This document shows positions 6,641-9,116 of a stretch of DNA of 9,116 nucleotides, piece after piece. The stretch spans positions 1-9,116 of the forward strand of contig JAGLNY010000079.1 of assembly GCA_023139255.1 (NCBI GenBank), written 5' to 3'. Origin of the DNA: Spirochaetales bacterium. GTDB lineage: Bacteria > Spirochaetota > Spirochaetia > JABMQR01. Numbering within the stretch: position 1 is the first letter of the stretch; the number at the start of each line of letters is the position of its first letter. Both the position numbers and the translations under genes were made by a program. The notes under the pieces are model-generated. The model searched no databases and had not been told where the DNA came from. It worked only from the letters and a program-made list of their open reading frames with translations.

Positions 6641-6892
6641 ATGGATTACTATATACAAACACCGGAACAATTGGGAGCCGCGCTCCGCAGCCAGCGTAAA
6701 CATCTGAAAATAAGCCAAAAGGATGCTGCTGTTCAAGTTGGGTTACTGCCGAAGACCATATCAAATCTAGAAAATAATACCACAACTTCCAGCATTGAAA
6801 GCATGTTTAAATTGCTGTCATCCCTGGGTATGAAAATAATTCTTACCCCAAAAACCAGTGATACTCCCCACTTGAAGGATTTGGAGTGGTGA
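6641..6892 (+). CDS. hipB: HipB antitoxin, XRE-family DNA-binding autorepressor
   Basis: 83 residues, close to the 88 of E. coli HipB. An XRE/Cro-type helix-turn-helix spans about residues 12-62, with ISQKDAAVQVGLLPKTISNLENN containing the recognition helix (split: ISQKDAAVQVG 24-34, LLPKTISNLENN 35-46). It is followed by the short strand MKIILTP (64-70) through which HipB dimers pair. The tail ends LKDLEW; E. coli HipB also ends LEW, in an unstructured tail linked to Lon-dependent turnover. HipB binds HipA to neutralise it and represses the shared promoter. The TGGGGT stretch at 6631-6636 serves as ribosome binding site. hipA begins 1 nt after the stop, so the pair is translationally coupled. 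The three inverted repeats immediately upstream are its probable operators. Confidence 0.93.
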   Translation: MDYYIQTPEQLGAALRSQRKHLKISQKDAAVQVGLLPKTISNLENNTTTSSIESMFKLLSSLGMKIILTPKTSDTPHLKDLEW

Positions 6893-6893
6893 T

Positions 6894-8222
6894 ATGGGAA
6901 GAAAATCACGTACACGAACACTTCAATTGTGGATGAATGGTACGTTTATTGGCAGATGGACTGTTACCCCGGCAGGAGAACATCAGCTCTATTATGATCA
7001 AGGTTGGTTGGAATCGTCTGGTTCAAGACCCATCTCCTTATCACTTCCGTTACAACCGTCTCATATTCCTCATCAGGGAGAGAAGGTTGAATACTTCTTT
7101 GATAATCTTTTACCTGATAGCGATATCATACGGCAAAGAATCCAAAGAAGATTTGGTACATCGAGTCAGCAGGCTTTTGATCTGTTATCTGAAATTGGAA
7201 GGGATTGTGCCGGAGCACTTCAGATATTGCCTGAAGGATATGAACCGGAAACGGTAAAAACAATTAATTATGAGCCATTAAACAGCGAAGAAGTCGGGCA
7301 AATACTGAAAAGGACAACATCTTCCGACCTGTTTAGAACCGGCAATGCAGATGATTTCAGGATATCAATTGCCGGGGCACAGGAAAAAATTGCATTATTA
7401 CTTTACAAAAACACTTGGAATAAACCTTTAGGAGCAACTCCTTCTACCCATATTTTTAAATTACCTCTTGGGGATATTGGTTTTGTAGATATGTCAACAT
7501 CTGTAGAAAATGAGTGGTTATGCCTGCAAATTATGAATCAATTTGGAATTAGGACTGCTGACTGTAAAATGGCACAGTTTGGTGATCTGAAAACATTAGT
7601 AGTAGAACGATTTGACAGGAGATTATCTCAAAATGGTGACTGGATAGTAAGAATTCCGCAGGAAGATTTTTGTCAGGCAACGGGAACCCCGGCAGGAATG
7701 AAATATGAAAGTGATGGCGGCCCAGGTATTAAAAGAATTCTTGATGTGTTACTGCAATCTGAGTCAAGCATTGCTGATAGGCGGTTATTTATAAAGGCTC
7801 AAATACTTTTCTGGCTGCTCGCAGCTACTGATGGACATGCAAAGAATTTCAGTATCTTTCTGCAGGCCAAAGGGAATTATCAGCTGACTCCCCTCTATGA
7901 TATTTTGTCAGCATATCCGGTTATGGGGAATCAGCAAGGTATGATTCATCCCGGAAAAATCAAAATGGCAATGGCTGTAACAGGTAAGAGTCGACATTAC
8001 CACTGGTATAAAATTCGTAAAGACCATTGGATAACTACTGCAGCAAAAGCAGGAGTGGATAATAAAGTTGTTAATCAAATTTTTCAGGAAATAATAGAAT
8101 CGACACCAATTGTAATTGAAACGGTAAAAGGGATGATCCCATTGGGGTTTCCGGAATTTGTAGCAAACTCTATCTTAACAGGTTTGGATACTGCCATCGG
8201 GCAACTAAATAATGGAGAATAA
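6894..8222 (+). CDS. hipA: HipA serine/threonine-protein kinase toxin
   Basis: 442 residues, essentially the length of E. coli HipA (440), and co-linear with it. The N-terminal subdomain includes RPISLSLPLQ (45-54), FFDNLLPDS (68-76) and FDLLSEIGRDCAGAL (95-109). The kinase core follows: RISIAGAQEK (156-165) with Ser158 matching the autophosphorylated Ser150 of E. coli, HIFKLPLG with Lys189 for ATP, VERFDRR (237-243), PQEDFCQ, KYESDGGPGI (270-279), catalytic DGHAKN (313-318) and the metal-binding Asp336 in YDI. E. coli HipA halts translation by phosphorylating glutamyl-tRNA synthetase, giving persister cells; the target here is inferred to be similar. Positions equivalent to the high-persistence hipA7 changes (Gly22, Asp291) are wild type here (Gly28, Asp295). 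GGAG at 6883-6886 inside hipB precedes the start. The gene looks intact and active. Confidence 0.95.
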   Translation: MGRKSRTRTLQLWMNGTFIGRWTVTPAGEHQLYYDQGWLESSGSRPISLSLPLQPSHIPHQGEKVEYFFDNLLPDSDIIRQRIQRRFGTSSQQAFDLLSEIGRDCAGALQILPEGYEPETVKTINYEPLNSEEVGQILKRTTSSDLFRTGNADDFRISIAGAQEKIALLLYKNTWNKPLGATPSTHIFKLPLGDIGFVDMSTSVENEWLCLQIMNQFGIRTADCKMAQFGDLKTLVVERFDRRLSQNGDWIVRIPQEDFCQATGTPAGMKYESDGGPGIKRILDVLLQSESSIADRRLFIKAQILFWLLAATDGHAKNFSIFLQAKGNYQLTPLYDILSAYPVMGNQQGMIHPGKIKMAMAVTGKSRHYHWYKIRKDHWITTAAKAGVDNKVVNQIFQEIIESTPIVIETVKGMIPLGFPEFVANSILTGLDTAIGQLNNGE

Positions 8223-8226
8223 TTAT

Positions 8227-9116
8227 ATGAAAATACGGGATTATATTGGTGATGCAAAGCAGCTTGGGTTTATCCAGCGGTGCAAACTGTCTGAAGGGAA
8301 AATGGAAGGGGTAGATGCAGCGGTTATCCAGAACGGGAACGGACTGAATATGATGGTTCTGCCCGGGCGTGGAATGGATATCCCCTATGTCTTTGTGGAT
8401 GGAATGGGACTGCACTTTTTTTCCGGGACAGGAATTACCGCTCCCTCCTACTATGATAAGGATGGAGTTGAATGGCTGCGTAGTTTTTTTGCCGGGACTC
8501 TCACTACCTGCGGTATCACCTTTGCCGGCCACCCTGATGTTGATGGTGATGAAAGGCTTGGCTTGCACGGCCGGATTTCCAATACACCAGCCGAGGATGT
8601 TCGGGTATTTCAGGACTTTCGTGATGGGGTGCTTCACCTGGCAATTGAGGGTACCCTGAAAGAGGTAAAGTTCTTTGGTGATTACGCCGTACTGACACGT
8701 CGAATTGAAACTACTTCTGAATCTAAGGGATTTACTATTATCGATAGCATAGAAAACCGCGGTGCGGCTTCCATCCCCCTGATGATGCTCTATCATATCA
8801 ACTTCGGGTACCCGATGCTGAACCCGGGAGCGGGAGTTATAAGCAGCGGGGGAACTCCTATCCCAGGAAACGATAATGCTGAGCTGGATGGGGAACTGGA
8901 TAAGTGGGACTCATTTCAGGAACCGGAAACCGGTTATGATGAACGATTGTTTTATCACTATTTTAAGGCTGATAACGGTCCGGCTGTTGTCGAGCTTCTT
9001 CAGGATAGGATGCGGCCGGATACATCACCCAGGGTTCGGCTGGAATTTGACCCGGAAGTCCTTCCAAACATGATTCAATGGAAATCGATGCTCAAACAGC
9101 ATTATGTTGTCGGGCT
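8227..9116 (+). CDS. DUF4432 family, aldose-1-epimerase-like protein (runs off the right edge)
   Basis: The frame is open from ATG 8227 to the window end (296 codons) and begins MKIRDYIGDAKQLGF. Features of the DUF4432 group with a galactose-mutarotase-like beta fold are NMMVLPGRGMDIPY near residues 39-52, FFAGTLTTCGITFAGHP near 88-104, GLHGRISNTPAEDV with His114, and LYHINFGYPML with His190. The two histidines sit where mutarotases keep their catalytic or substrate-binding His. The function is unproven; a sugar-binding or epimerase role in the cytosol is the usual guess, which suits the upstream sugar genes. The start lies 4 nt after the hipA stop, and its ribosome binding site (GGAGAA, 8214-8219) lies inside the last hipA codons, so expression is coupled to hipA. 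The family is usually around 340 residues, so only a short C-terminal part should be missing. Confidence 0.85.
   Translation, partial: MKIRDYIGDAKQLGFIQRCKLSEGKMEGVDAAVIQNGNGLNMMVLPGRGMDIPYVFVDGMGLHFFSGTGITAPSYYDKDGVEWLRSFFAGTLTTCGITFAGHPDVDGDERLGLHGRISNTPAEDVRVFQDFRDGVLHLAIEGTLKEVKFFGDYAVLTRRIETTSESKGFTIIDSIENRGAASIPLMMLYHINFGYPMLNPGAGVISSGGTPIPGNDNAELDGELDKWDSFQEPETGYDERLFYHYFKADNGPAVVELLQDRMRPDTSPRVRLEFDPEVLPNMIQWKSMLKQHYVVG

Noticed and set aside
6937..7257. Plus-strand open frame of 106 codons within hipA.
   Set aside because: It overlaps the conserved N-terminal HipA subdomain in another frame and has no supporting features.
6537..8250. TTATATT-like short sequences on both sides of hipBA as possible target-site duplications or attachment sites.
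   Set aside because: Only about seven AT-rich bases match, well within chance in this composition, and no recombinase or transposase is present.
8170..8796. Long open frame on the minus strand (208 codons) antisense to the hipA end and the DUF4432 gene.
   Set aside because: It has no recognisable domain, no credible ribosome binding site, and spans the junction of two well-supported plus-strand genes; it is a frame shadow.
8915..8940. ACCGGAAACCGGT-like palindrome in the DUF4432 gene.
   Set aside because: It lies within conserved coding sequence (QEPETGYDE) and has no regulatory context.

Overview
The window is bacterial DNA of moderate, slightly AT-rich composition. It has strong purine-rich ribosome binding sites (mostly ATG starts, one GTG) and very short gaps between genes. 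The genus cannot be read from it. HipBA close to the E. coli type would fit a Gram-negative organism, and the mix of sugar-catabolism families would suit a spirochaete or a fermentative Bacillota member as well; this is a weak guess. I saw no rRNA, tRNA, CRISPR array, transposase or insertion sequence.

Layout. On the minus strand at the left edge is the N-terminal part of a mannitol-1-phosphate 5-dehydrogenase-like gene (1-280). A 114-base divergent control region follows (281-394), with a 10-bp-phased direct repeat that looks like a DeoR-type operator. Rightward on the plus strand is a compact run: DeoR-family regulator (395-1156), class III PLP aminotransferase (1175-2542), Gfo/Idh/MocA oxidoreductase (2545-3699), a short cytosolic member of the neutral/alkaline ceramidase family (3719-5035) and an FGGY carbohydrate kinase (5058-6506). 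After a 134-base gap come a hipB antitoxin (6641-6892) and a full-length hipA kinase toxin (6894-8222). Four bases later starts a DUF4432 (aldose-1-epimerase-like) gene that runs off the right edge (8227-9116).

How it fits together. The enzymes suggest a locally regulated catabolic route for an aminated or otherwise modified polyol or sugar: an NAD-linked polyol dehydrogenase, transamination, a second NAD-linked oxidation or reduction, a hydrolytic step, phosphorylation and a mutarotase-like step. The actual substrate cannot be named from the sequence.

The most striking feature is that a complete, apparently functional hipBA toxin-antitoxin module lies inside this sugar operon, with an enzyme gene of the same functional flavour directly behind hipA. 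The hipB upstream region holds three inverted-repeat operators of the form ATACC-N6-GGTAT. They are spaced exactly 27 bp apart and wrapped around a near-consensus promoter (TTGACA, 17 bp, TATATT). No obvious intrinsic terminator separates the kinase gene from hipB, so the module may be reached both by its own autorepressed promoter and by read-through from the catabolic operon. HipB also ends in Leu-Glu-Trp, as E. coli HipB does.

A second curiosity is two in-frame short tandem repeats inside the kinase gene (a hexanucleotide and a 21-mer), which give the protein an Asp-rich loop and a 7-residue repeat not expected in this family.
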